A stretch of 64,000 nt of DNA, from contig NW_027488377.1 in NCBI RefSeq assembly GCF_051014445.1, forward strand, positions 4,774,001 through 4,838,000, read 5' to 3'. Below are positions 38,769 through 52,189 of this stretch, in pieces. The position numbers and the translations under genes are program-made. The first letter of the stretch is position 1, and the number at the start of each line of letters is the position of its first letter. The DNA is from Colletes latitarsis. Taxonomy: Eukaryota > Arthropoda > Insecta > Hymenoptera > Colletidae. Below the pieces are notes generated by a model, which did not search any database, was not told the DNA's origin, and saw only the letters and a list, made by a program, of their open reading frames with translations.

Positions 38769-41700
38769 TTGCCAACAACTATAAGAAAACCGCGAAAGTA
38801 TGAGCCAGATGATTGCAAATACCAGAACTATCCCAGGCATAACCAGCGTTATCCTCTAAAATATTATTCGCAACCAGGTTTAATTGACTGTTTCGTTGTG
38901 GTACCACATTACTACGTGGTCCAAGCCAGAAAAAGGCCAGGATCTCGCCAACAAGAATGCGAAAAATGCGAAAGTACGAGCCAGATGAGGGCAAATACCA
39001 GACCTAACCCAGACATAACCGGCGTTATCCGCTAAAATATTAATCGCAACCAGGTTTAATTGACTGTTTCGTTGTGGAACCGCATTACTACGGGATCCAA
39101 ACCAGAAAAAAACCCAGGATCTGGCCAACAACTATGAGAAAAAGCGAAAGTATGAGCCAGATGATTGCAAATACCAGTACTATCCCAGACATAACCATCG
39201 TTATCCTCTAAAATATTATTCGCAACCAGGTTTAATTGACTGTTTCAGTCTGGTGCCACTTTACTACGTGGTCCAAGCCAGAAGAAGGCCAGGATCTGGC
39301 CGACAAGTATTCGAAAAATGCGAAGGTCCGAGCCAGATGAGGGCAAATACCAGACCTAACCGAGACATAACCGGCGTTATCCCCCAAAATATTAATCGCA
39401 ACCAGGTTCAATTGACTGTTTCGGTGTGTTACCACATTACTACGGGATCCAAACCAGAAAAAACCCAGGATCTGGCCAACAACTATGAGAAAAACGCGAA
39501 AGTATGAGCCAGATGATTGCAAATACCAGTACTATCCCAGACATAACCATCGTTATCCTCTAAAATATTATTCGCATCCAGGTTTAATTGACTGTTTCGG
39601 TGTGGTACCACATTACTACGTGGTCCAAGCCAGAAAAAGGCCAGGATCTGGCCAACAAGAATGCGAAAAATGCGAAAGTACGCGCCAGATGATGGCAAAT
39701 ATCAGACCTAACCGAGACATTACCGGCGTTATCCTCTAAAATATTAATCGCAACCAGGTTCAATTGACTGTTTCGGTGTGGGACCACATTACTACGGGAT
39801 CCAAACCAGAAAAAACCCAGGATCTGTTCAACAACTATGAGAAAAACGCGAAAGTACGAGCCAGATGGGGGCAAATCCCAGCCCTAACCGAGACATAACC
39901 AGAGTTATCCTCTAAAATATTAATCGCAACCAGGTATAATTGACTGTTTCGGTGTGGTATCGCATTGCTACGATGATCCAAACCAGAAAGAGGCCAGGAT
40001 CTGGCCAACAAGTATGCGAAAAATGCGAAAGTATGAGCCAGATGAGGGCAAATCCCAGACCTAACCGAGACATTACCGGCGTTATCCTCTAAAATATTAA
40101 TCGCAACCAGGTTTAATTGACTGTTTCGGTGTGGTACCGCATTACTACGTGATCCAAACCAGAAACATCCCAGGATCTGGCCAACAAGTATGCGAAAAAT
40201 GCGAAAGTATGAGCCAGATGATTGCAAATACCAGAACTAACCCCGAAGATAACCGGCGTTATCCCCTAAAATATTAATCGCAACCAGGTTTAATTGACTG
40301 TTTCGGTGTGGTACCGCATTACTACGTGATCCAAACCAGAGAAAGGCCAGGATCTGGCCAACAAGGATGAGAAAAATGCGAATATATGATCAAGATGATT
40401 GCAAATACCAGAACTAACCCTGACATAACCAGCGTTATCCTCTAAAATACGCATCGGAACATGCTTTTAATGACTGTTTCAGTGTGGTATCACATTACTA
40501 CGTGATCCAAACCAGAAAAAGCCCAGGATCGGGCCAACAAGAATGCGAAAAATGCGAAAGTACGAGCCAGATGAGGGAAAATCCCAGACCTAAACGAGAC
40601 GTAACCGGCGTTATCCCCTAAAATACTAATCGCAACCAGGTTTAATTGACTGTTTCGGTGTGGTACTGCATTACTACGTGATCCAGACCAAAAAAAACCC
40701 AGGATCTGTTCAACAACTATGAGAAAAACGCGAAAGTACGAGCCAGATGATTCCAAATACCAGAACTATCCCAGGCATAACCAGCGTTATCCTCTAAAAT
40801 ATTATTCGCAACCAGGTTTAATTGACTGTTTCGGTGTGGTACCACATTACTACGTGGTCCAAGCCAGAAAAAGGCCAGGATCTGGCCAACAAGTATGCGA
40901 ATAATGCGAAAGTATGAGCCTGATGATTGCAAATACCAGTACTATCCCAGACATAACCATCGTTATCCTCTAAAATATTATTCGCAACCAGGTTTAATTG
41001 ACTGTTTCTGGTGCCACTTTACTACGTGGTCCAAGCCAGAAGAAGGCCAGGATCTGGCCAACAAGTATGCGAAAAATGCGAAGGTCCGAGCCAGATGAGG
41101 GCAAATACCAGACCTAACCGAGACATTACCGGCGTTATCCCCCAAAATATTAATCGCAACCTGGTATAATTGACTGTTTCGGTGTGGTACCGCATTGCTA
41201 CGATGATCCAAACCAGAAAGAGGCCAGGGTCTGGCCAACAAGTATGCGAATAATGCGAAAGTATGAGCCTGATGATTGCAAATACCAGAACTAACCCAGA
41301 CATAACCAGCGTAATCCTCTAAAATACGAATCGGAACATGCTTTTAATGACTGTTTCAGTGTGGTACCACATTACTACGTGATCCAAACCAGAAAAAGCC
41401 CAGGATCGGGCCAACAAGAATGCGAAAAATGCGAAAGTACGAGCCAGATGAGGGAAAATCCCAGACCTAACCGAGACGTAGCCGGCGTTATCCCCTAAAA
41501 TATTAATCGCAACCTGGTATAATTGACTGTTTCGGTGTGGTACCGCATTGCTACGATGATCCAAACCAGAAAGAGGCCAGGGTCTGGCCAACAAGTATGC
41601 GAATAATGCGAAAGTATGAGCCTGATGATTGCAAATACCAGAACTAACCCAGACATAACCAGCGTAATCCTCTAAAATACGAATCGGAACATGCTTTTAA

Positions 41701-41936
41701 TGACTGTTCCAGTGTGGTAACACATTACTACGTGATCCAAACCAGAAACATCCCAGGATCTGGCCGACAAGTATTCGAAAAATGCGATAGTATGAGCCTG
41801 AGGAGGGCAAATACCTGAGTTAACACAGACATAACCGGCGTTATCCTCTAAAATATTAATCGCAACCGGGTTTAATTGACTGTTTCCGTGTGGAACCACA
41901 TTACTACGGGATCCAAACCAGAAAAAACCCAGGATC
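38769..41936. repeat. Domain B HOR copy B1 (18 monomers, 3,168 bp)
   Basis: The unit begins in the CAACAACTATAAGAAAACCG monomer and is exactly 18 x 176 bp, so internal indels cancel. B1 is the most different of the full copies. It has GTTGTGG at 38,895 where the others have GGTGTGG, a CCAGTACTATCCCAGACATAACC stretch near 39,527 where B2-B4 have the CCAGAAC/CAGGCATAACC form, GAAAGTATG instead of GGAAGTATG near 39,497, and GGTATCGCATT near 39,956. Divergence at the edge of a HOR block is commonly seen because the edge takes part in fewer exchanges; applying that here is inference. Confidence 0.92.
41160..41865. repeat. Two-monomer tandem duplication inside each B unit (353 bp each)
   Basis: The dimer with CAACCTGGTATAATTGAC, GGCCAGGGTCTGGCC, GCGAATAATGCG, AGCCTGATGATTGC, CAGCGTAATCC and ACGAATCGGAACATGC at 41,160-41,512 is repeated from 41,513, an offset of 353 bp. 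The second pass diverges in its second monomer (TGTTCCAGTGTGGTAACAC, CGACAAGTATTCG). The pair recurs in B2-B4 at +3,168, +6,336 and +9,504. Confidence 0.85.
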
Positions 41937-44900
41937 TTGCCAACAACTATAAGAAAACCGCGAAAGTATGAGCCAGATGATTGCAAATACCAGAACTATC
42001 CCAGGCATAACCAGCGTTATCCTCTAAAATATTATTCGCAACCAGGTTTAATTGACTGTTTCGGTGTGGTACCACATTACTACGTGGTCCAAGCCAGAAA
42101 AAGGCCAGGATCTCGCCAACAAGAATGCGAAAAATGCGAAAGTACGAGCCAGATGAGGGCAAATACCAGACCTAACCCAGACATAACCGGCGTTATCCGC
42201 TAAAATATTAATCGCAACCAGGTTTAATTGACAGTTTCGTTGTGGAACCGCATTACTACGGGATCCAAACCAGAAAAAAACCCAGGATCTGGCCAACAAC
42301 TATGAGAAAAAGCGAAAGTATGAGCCAGATGATTGCAAATACCAGTACTATCCCAGACATAACCATCGTTATCCTCTAAAATATTATTCGCAACCAGGTT
42401 TAATTGACTGTTTCAGTCTGGTGCCACTTTACTACGTGGTCCAAGCCAGAAGAAGGCCAGGATCTGGCCGACAAGTATTCGAAAAATGCGAAGGTCCGAG
42501 CCAGATGAGGGCAAATACCAGACCTAACCGAGACATAACCGGCGTTATCCCCCAAAATATTAATCGCAACCAGGTTCAATTGACTGTTTCGGTGTGTTAC
42601 CACATTACTACGGGATCCAAACCAGAAAAAACCCAGGATCTGGCCAACAACTATGAGAAAAACGCGGAAGTATGAGCCAGATGATTGCAAATACCAGAAC
42701 TATCCCAGGCATAACCAGCGTTATCCTCTAAAATACTATTCGCATCCAGGTTTAATTGACTGTTTCGGTGTGGTACCACATTACTACGTGGTCCAAGCCA
42801 GAAAAAGGCCAGGATCTGGCCAACAAGAATGCGAAAAATGCGAAAGTACGCGCCAGATGATGGCAAATATCAGACCTAACCGAGACATTACCGGCGTTAT
42901 CCTATAAAATATTAATCGCAACCAGGTTCAATTGACTGTTTCGGTGTGGGACCACATTACTACGGGATCCAAACCAGAAAAAACCCAGGATCTGTTCAAC
43001 AACTATGAGAAAAACGCGAAAGTACGAGCCAGATGGGGGCAAATCCCAGCCCTAACCGAGACATAACCAGAGTTATCCTCTAAAATATTAATCGCAACCA
43101 GGTATAATTGACTGTTTCGGTGTGGTACCGCATTGCTACGATGATCCAAACCAGAAAGAGGCCAGGATCTGGCCAACAAGTATGCGAAAAATGCGAAAGT
43201 ATGAGCCAGATGAGGGCAAATCCCAGACCTAACCGAGACATTACCGGCGTTATCCTCTAAAATATTAATCGCAACCAGGTTTAATTGACTGTTTCGGTGT
43301 GGTACCGCATTACTACGTGATCCAAACCAGAAACATCCCAGGATCTGGCCAACAAGTATGCGAAAAATGCGAAAGTATGAGCCAGATGATTGCAAATACC
43401 AGAACTAACCCCGAAGATAACCGGCGTTATCCCCTAAAATATTAATCGCAACCAGGTTTAATTGACTGTTTCGGTGTGGTACCGCATTACTACGTGATCC
43501 AAACCAGAGAAAGGCCAGGATCTGGCCAACAAGGATGAGAAAAATGCGAATATATGATCAAGATGATTGCAAATACCAGAACTAACCCTGACATAACCAG
43601 CGTTATCCTCTAAAATACGCATCGGAACATGCTTTTAATGACTGTTTCAGTGTGGTATCACATTACTACGTGATCCAAACCAGAAAAAGCCCAGGATCGG
43701 GCCAACAAGAATGCGAAAAATGCGAAAGTACGAGCCAGATGAGGGAAAATCCCAGACCTAAACGAGACGTAACCGGCGTTATCCCCTAAAATACTAATCG
43801 CAACCAGGTTTAATTGACTGTTTCGGTGTGGTACTGCATTACTACGTGATCCAGACCAAAAAAAACCCAGGATCTGTTCAACAACTATGAGAAAAACGCG
43901 AAAGTACGAGCCAGATGATTCCAAATACCAGAACTATCCCAGGCATAACCAGCGTTATCCTCTAAAATATTATTCGCAACCAGGTTTAATTGACTGTTTC
44001 GGTGTGGTACCACATTACTACGTGGTCCAAGCCAGAAAAAGGCCAGGATCTGGCCAACAAGTATGCGAATAATGCGAAAGTATGAGCCTGATGATTGCAA
44101 ATACCAGTACTATCCCAGACATAACCATCGTTATCCTCTAAAATATTATTCGCAACCAGGTTTAATTGACTGTTTCTGGTGCCACTTTACTACGTGGTCC
44201 AAGCCAGAAGAAGGCCAGGATCTGGCCAACAAGTATGCGAAAAATGCGAAGGTCCGAGCCAGATGAGGGCAAATACCAGACCTAACCGAGACATTACCGG
44301 CGTTATCCCCCAAAATATTAATCGCAACCTGGTATAATTGACTGTTTCGGTGTGGTACCGCATTGCTACGATGATCCAAACCAGAAAGAGGCCAGGGTCT
44401 GGCCAACAAGTATGCGAATAATGCGAAAGTATGAGCCTGATGATTGCAAATACCAGAACTAACCCAGACATAACCAGCGTAATCCTCTAAAATACGAATC
44501 GGAACATGCTTTTAATGACTGTTTCAGTGTGGTACCACATTACTACGTGATCCAAACCAGAAAAAGCCCAGGATCGGGCCAACAAGAATGCGAAAAATGC
44601 GAAAGTACGAGCCAGATGAGGGAAAATCCCAGACCTAACCGAGACGTAGCCGGCGTTATCCCCTAAAATATTAATCGCAACCTGGTATAATTGACTGTTT
44701 CGGTGTGGTACCGCATTGCTACGATGATCCAAACCAGAAAGAGGCCAGGGTCTGGCCAACAAGTATGCGAATAATGCGAAAGTATGAGCCTGATGATTGC
44801 AAATACCAGAACTAACCCAGACATAACCAGCGTAATCCTCTAAAATACGAATCGGAACATGCTTTTAATGACTGTTCCAGTGTGGTAACACATTACTACG

Positions 44901-45104
44901 TGATCCAAACCAGAAACATCCCAGGATCTGGCCGACAAGTATTCGAAAAATGCGATAGTATGAGCCTGAGGAGGGCAAATACCTGAGTTAACACAGACAT
45001 AACCGGCGTTATCCTCTAAAATATTAATCGCAACCGGGTTTAATTGACTGTTTCCGTGTGGAACCACATTACTACGGGATCCAAACCAGAAAAAACCCAG
45101 GATC
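41937..45104. repeat. Domain B HOR copy B2 (18 monomers, 3,168 bp)
   Basis: It is in constant register with B3 (+3,168). The differences I noticed from B3 are very few. One is A at 42,904 (CCTATAAAAT) where B3 has C at 46,072 (CCTCTAAAAT). Confidence 0.94.
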
Positions 45105-48100
45105 TTGCCAACAACTATAAGAAAACCGCGAAAGTATGAGCCAGATGATTGCAAATACCAGAACTATCCCAGGCATAACCAGCGTTATCCTCTAAAATAT
45201 TATTCGCAACCAGGTTTAATTGACTGTTTCGGTGTGGTACCACATTACTACGTGGTCCAAGCCAGAAAAAGGCCAGGATCTCGCCAACAAGAATGCGAAA
45301 AATGCGAAAGTACGAGCCAGATGAGGGCAAATACCAGACCTAACCCAGACATAACCGGCGTTATCCGCTAAAATATTAATCGCAACCAGGTTTAATTGAC
45401 AGTTTCGTTGTGGAACCGCATTACTACGGGATCCAAACCAGAAAAAAACCCAGGATCTGGCCAACAACTATGAGAAAAAGCGAAAGTATGAGCCAGATGA
45501 TTGCAAATACCAGTACTATCCCAGACATAACCATCGTTATCCTCTAAAATATTATTCGCAACCAGGTTTAATTGACTGTTTCAGTCTGGTGCCACTTTAC
45601 TACGTGGTCCAAGCCAGAAGAAGGCCAGGATCTGGCCGACAAGTATTCGAAAAATGCGAAGGTCCGAGCCAGATGAGGGCAAATACCAGACCTAACCGAG
45701 ACATAACCGGCGTTATCCCCCAAAATATTAATCGCAACCAGGTTCAATTGACTGTTTCGGTGTGTTACCACATTACTACGGGATCCAAACCAGAAAAAAC
45801 CCAGGATCTGGCCAACAACTATGAGAAAAACGCGGAAGTATGAGCCAGATGATTGCAAATACCAGAACTATCCCAGGCATAACCAGCGTTATCCTCTAAA
45901 ATACTATTCGCATCCAGGTTTAATTGACTGTTTCGGTGTGGTACCACATTACTACGTGGTCCAAGCCAGAAAAAGGCCAGGATCTGGCCAACAAGAATGC
46001 GAAAAATGCGAAAGTACGCGCCAGATGATGGCAAATATCAGACCTAACCGAGACATTACCGGCGTTATCCTCTAAAATATTAATCGCAACCAGGTTCAAT
46101 TGACTGTTTCGGTGTGGGACCACATTACTACGGGATCCAAACCAGAAAAAACCCAGGATCTGTTCAACAACTATGAGAAAAACGCGAAAGTACGAGCCAG
46201 ATGGGGGCAAATCCCAGCCCTAACCGAGACATAACCAGAGTTATCCTCTAAAATATTAATCGCAACCAGGTATAATTGACTGTTTCGGTGTGGTACCGCA
46301 TTGCTACGATGATCCAAACCAGAAAGAGGCCAGGATCTGGCCAACAAGTATGCGAAAAATGCGAAAGTATGAGCCAGATGAGGGCAAATCCCAGACCTAA
46401 CCGAGACATTACCGGCGTTATCCTCTAAAATATTAATCGCAACCAGGTTTAATTGACTGTTTCGGTGTGGTACCGCATTACTACGTGATCCAAACCAGAA
46501 ACATCCCAGGATCTGGCCAACAAGTATGCGAAAAATGCGAAAGTATGAGCCAGATGATTGCAAATACCAGAACTAACCCCGAAGATAACCGGCGTTATCC
46601 CCTAAAATATTAATCGCAACCAGGTTTAATTGACTGTTTCGGTGTGGTACCGCATTACTACGTGATCCAAACCAGAGAAAGGCCAGGATCTGGCCAACAA
46701 GGATGAGAAAAATGCGAATATATGATCAAGATGATTGCAAATACCAGAACTAACCCTGACATAACCAGCGTTATCCTCTAAAATACGCATCGGAACATGC
46801 TTTTAATGACTGTTTCAGTGTGGTATCACATTACTACGTGATCCAAACCAGAAAAAGCCCAGGATCGGGCCAACAAGAATGCGAAAAATGCGAAAGTACG
46901 AGCCAGATGAGGGAAAATCCCAGACCTAAACGAGACGTAACCGGCGTTATCCCCTAAAATACTAATCGCAACCAGGTTTAATTGACTGTTTCGGTGTGGT
47001 ACTGCATTACTACGTGATCCAGACCAAAAAAAACCCAGGATCTGTTCAACAACTATGAGAAAAACGCGAAAGTACGAGCCAGATGATTCCAAATACCAGA
47101 ACTATCCCAGGCATAACCAGCGTTATCCTCTAAAATATTATTCGCAACCAGGTTTAATTGACTGTTTCGGTGTGGTACCACATTACTACGTGGTCCAAGC
47201 CAGAAAAAGGCCAGGATCTGGCCAACAAGTATGCGAATAATGCGAAAGTATGAGCCTGATGATTGCAAATACCAGTACTATCCCAGACATAACCATCGTT
47301 ATCCTCTAAAATATTATTCGCAACCAGGTTTAATTGACTGTTTCTGGTGCCACTTTACTACGTGGTCCAAGCCAGAAGAAGGCCAGGATCTGGCCAACAA
47401 GTATGCGAAAAATGCGAAGGTCCGAGCCAGATGAGGGCAAATACCAGACCTAACCGAGACATTACCGGCGTTATCCCCCAAAATATTAATCGCAACCTGG
47501 TATAATTGACTGTTTCGGTGTGGTACCGCATTGCTACGATGATCCAAACCAGAAAGAGGCCAGGGTCTGGCCAACAAGTATGCGAATAATGCGAAAGTAT
47601 GAGCCTGATGATTGCAAATACCAGAACTAACCCAGACATAACCAGCGTAATCCTCTAAAATACGAATCGGAACATGCTTTTAATGACTGTTTCAGTGTGG
47701 TACCACATTACTACGTGATCCAAACCAGAAAAAGCCCAGGATCGGGCCAACAAGAATGCGAAAAATGCGAAAGTACGAGCCAGATGAGGGAAAATCCCAG
47801 ACCTAACCGAGACGTAGCCGGCGTTATCCCCTAAAATATTAATCGCAACCTGGTATAATTGACTGTTTCGGTGTGGTACCGCATTGCTACGATGATCCAA
47901 ACCAGAAAGAGGCCAGGGTCTGGCCAACAAGTATGCGAATAATGCGAAAGTATGAGCCTGATGATTGCAAATACCAGAACTAACCCAGACATAACCAGCG
48001 TAATCCTCTAAAATACGAATCGGAACATGCTTTTAATGACTGTTCCAGTGTGGTAACACATTACTACGTGATCCAAACCAGAAACATCCCAGGATCTGGC

Positions 48101-48272
48101 CGACAAGTATTCGAAAAATGCGATAGTATGAGCCTGAGGAGGGCAAATACCTGAGTTAACACAGACATAACCGGCGTTATCCTCTAAAATATTAATCGCA
48201 ACCGGGTTTAATTGACTGTTTCCGTGTGGAACCACATTACTACGGGATCCAAACCAGAAAAAACCCAGGATC
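45105..48272. repeat. Domain B HOR copy B3 (18 monomers, 3,168 bp)
   Basis: Comparing B3 with B4 by eye I found three substitutions: 45,361 T against 48,529 C, 45,401 A against 48,569 T, and 46,673 C against 49,841 A. That is about 99.9% identity across 3.2 kb, with no indel. More may exist that I missed. Confidence 0.94.
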
Positions 48273-51200
48273 TTGCCAACAACTATAAGAAAACCGCGAA
48301 AGTATGAGCCAGATGATTGCAAATACCAGAACTATCCCAGGCATAACCAGCGTTATCCTCTAAAATATTATTCGCAACCAGGTTTAATTGACTGTTTCGG
48401 TGTGGTACCACATTACTACGTGGTCCAAGCCAGAAAAAGGCCAGGATCTCGCCAACAAGAATGCGAAAAATGCGAAAGTACGAGCCAGATGAGGGCAAAT
48501 ACCAGACCTAACCCAGACATAACCGGCGCTATCCGCTAAAATATTAATCGCAACCAGGTTTAATTGACTGTTTCGTTGTGGAACCGCATTACTACGGGAT
48601 CCAAACCAGAAAAAAACCCAGGATCTGGCCAACAACTATGAGAAAAAGCGAAAGTATGAGCCAGATGATTGCAAATACCAGTACTATCCCAGACATAACC
48701 ATCGTTATCCTCTAAAATATTATTCGCAACCAGGTTTAATTGACTGTTTCAGTCTGGTGCCACTTTACTACGTGGTCCAAGCCAGAAGAAGGCCAGGATC
48801 TGGCCGACAAGTATTCGAAAAATGCGAAGGTCCGAGCCAGATGAGGGCAAATACCAGACCTAACCGAGACATAACCGGCGTTATCCCCCAAAATATTAAT
48901 CGCAACCAGGTTCAATTGACTGTTTCGGTGTGTTACCACATTACTACGGGATCCAAACCAGAAAAAACCCAGGATCTGGCCAACAACTATGAGAAAAACG
49001 CGGAAGTATGAGCCAGATGATTGCAAATACCAGAACTATCCCAGGCATAACCAGCGTTATCCTCTAAAATACTATTCGCATCCAGGTTTAATTGACTGTT
49101 TCGGTGTGGTACCACATTACTACGTGGTCCAAGCCAGAAAAAGGCCAGGATCTGGCCAACAAGAATGCGAAAAATGCGAAAGTACGCGCCAGATGATGGC
49201 AAATATCAGACCTAACCGAGACATTACCGGCGTTATCCTCTAAAATATTAATCGCAACCAGGTTCAATTGACTGTTTCGGTGTGGGACCACATTACTACG
49301 GGATCCAAACCAGAAAAAACCCAGGATCTGTTCAACAACTATGAGAAAAACGCGAAAGTACGAGCCAGATGGGGGCAAATCCCAGCCCTAACCGAGACAT
49401 AACCAGAGTTATCCTCTAAAATATTAATCGCAACCAGGTATAATTGACTGTTTCGGTGTGGTACCGCATTGCTACGATGATCCAAACCAGAAAGAGGCCA
49501 GGATCTGGCCAACAAGTATGCGAAAAATGCGAAAGTATGAGCCAGATGAGGGCAAATCCCAGACCTAACCGAGACATTACCGGCGTTATCCTCTAAAATA
49601 TTAATCGCAACCAGGTTTAATTGACTGTTTCGGTGTGGTACCGCATTACTACGTGATCCAAACCAGAAACATCCCAGGATCTGGCCAACAAGTATGCGAA
49701 AAATGCGAAAGTATGAGCCAGATGATTGCAAATACCAGAACTAACCCCGAAGATAACCGGCGTTATCCCCTAAAATATTAATCGCAACCAGGTTTAATTG
49801 ACTGTTTCGGTGTGGTACCGCATTACTACGTGATCCAAACAAGAGAAAGGCCAGGATCTGGCCAACAAGGATGAGAAAAATGCGAATATATGATCAAGAT
49901 GATTGCAAATACCAGAACTAACCCTGACATAACCAGCGTTATCCTCTAAAATACGCATCGGAACATGCTTTTAATGACTGTTTCAGTGTGGTATCACATT
50001 ACTACGTGATCCAAACCAGAAAAAGCCCAGGATCGGGCCAACAAGAATGCGAAAAATGCGAAAGTACGAGCCAGATGAGGGAAAATCCCAGACCTAAACG
50101 AGACGTAACCGGCGTTATCCCCTAAAATACTAATCGCAACCAGGTTTAATTGACTGTTTCGGTGTGGTACTGCATTACTACGTGATCCAGACCAAAAAAA
50201 ACCCAGGATCTGTTCAACAACTATGAGAAAAACGCGAAAGTACGAGCCAGATGATTCCAAATACCAGAACTATCCCAGGCATAACCAGCGTTATCCTCTA
50301 AAATATTATTCGCAACCAGGTTTAATTGACTGTTTCGGTGTGGTACCACATTACTACGTGGTCCAAGCCAGAAAAAGGCCAGGATCTGGCCAACAAGTAT
50401 GCGAATAATGCGAAAGTATGAGCCTGATGATTGCAAATACCAGTACTATCCCAGACATAACCATCGTTATCCTCTAAAATATTATTCGCAACCAGGTTTA
50501 ATTGACTGTTTCTGGTGCCACTTTACTACGTGGTCCAAGCCAGAAGAAGGCCAGGATCTGGCCAACAAGTATGCGAAAAATGCGAAGGTCCGAGCCAGAT
50601 GAGGGCAAATACCAGACCTAACCGAGACATTACCGGCGTTATCCCCCAAAATATTAATCGCAACCTGGTATAATTGACTGTTTCGGTGTGGTACCGCATT
50701 GCTACGATGATCCAAACCAGAAAGAGGCCAGGGTCTGGCCAACAAGTATGCGAATAATGCGAAAGTATGAGCCTGATGATTGCAAATACCAGAACTAACC
50801 CAGACATAACCAGCGTAATCCTCTAAAATACGAATCGGAACATGCTTTTAATGACTGTTTCAGTGTGGTACCACATTACTACGTGATCCAAACCAGAAAA
50901 AGCCCAGGATCGGGCCAACAAGAATGCGAAAAATGCGAAAGTACGAGCCAGATGAGGGAAAATCCCAGACCTAACCGAGACGTAGCCGGCGTTATCCCCT
51001 AAAATATTAATCGCAACCTGGTATAATTGACTGTTTCGGTGTGGTACCGCATTGCTACGATGATCCAAACCAGAAAGAGGCCAGGGTCTGGCCAACAAGT
51101 ATGCGAATAATGCGAAAGTATGAGCCTGATGATTGCAAATACCAGAACTAACCCAGACATAACCAGCGTAATCCTCTAAAATACGAATCGGAACATGCTT

Positions 51201-51440
51201 TTAATGACTGTTCCAGTGTGGTAACACATTACTACGTGATCCAAACCAGAAACATCCCAGGATCTGGCCGACAAGTATTCGAAAAATGCGATAGTATGAG
51301 CCTGAGGAGGGCAAATACCTGAGTTAACACAGACATAACCGGCGTTATCCTCTAAAATATTAATCGCAACCGGGTTTAATTGACTGTTTCCGTGTGGAAC
51401 CACATTACTACGGGATCCAAACCAGAAAAAACCCAGGATC
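48273..51440. repeat. Domain B HOR copy B4 (18 monomers, 3,168 bp)
   Basis: This is the last complete B unit. It carries private changes GGCGCTATCC at 48,526-48,535 and AAACAAGAG at 49,837-49,845. At 48,569 it has the normal TTGACTG, while B2, B3 and B5 share TTGACAG at the matching position, so B4 or an ancestor was corrected or B2/B3/B5 share the variant. Confidence 0.94.
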
Positions 51441-51917
51441 TTGCCAACAACTATAAGAAAACCGCGAAAGTATGAGCCAGATGATTGCAAATACCAGAAC
51501 TATCCCAGGCTTAACCAGCGTTATCCTCTAAAATATTATTCGCAACCAGGTTTAATTGACTGTTTCGGTGTGGTACCACATTACTACGTGGTCCAAGCCA
51601 GAAAAAGGCCAGGATCTCGCCAACAAGAATGCGAAAAATGCGAAAGTACGAGCCAGATGAGGGCAAATACCAGACCTAACCCAGACATAACCGGCGTTAT
51701 CCGCTAAAATATTAATCGCAACCAGGTTTAATTGACAGTTTCGTTGTGGAACCGCATTACTACGGGATCCAAACCAGAAAAAAACCCAGGATCTGGCCAA
51801 CAACTATGAGAAAAAGCGAAAGTATGAGCCAGATGATTGCAAATACCAGTACTATCCCAGACATAACCATCGTTATCCTCTAAAATATTATTCGCAACCA
51901 GGTTTAATTGACTGTTT
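51441..51917. repeat. Partial B copy (B5) running into domain C
   Basis: It matches B4 at +3,168 up to the TTTAATTGACTGTTTC at 51,902-51,917, apart from a CAGGCTTAACC variant at 51,511. It then carries TTTCTGGTGCC (four bases shorter than TTTCAGTCTGGTGCC) and leaves the B register. Confidence 0.88.
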
Positions 51918-52189
51918 CTGGTGCCACTTTACTACGTGGTCCAAGCCAGAAGAAGGCCAGGATCTGGCCAACAAGTATGCGAAAAATGCGAAGGTCCGAG
52001 CCAGATGAGGGCAAATACCAGACCTAACCGAGACATAACCGGCGTTATCCCCCAAAATATTAATCGCAACCAGGTTCAATTGACTGTTTCGGTGTGGAAC
52101 CACATTACTACGGGATCCAAACCAGAAAAAACCCAGGATCTAGCCAACAACTATGAGAAAAACGCGGAAGTATGAGCCAGATGATTGCA

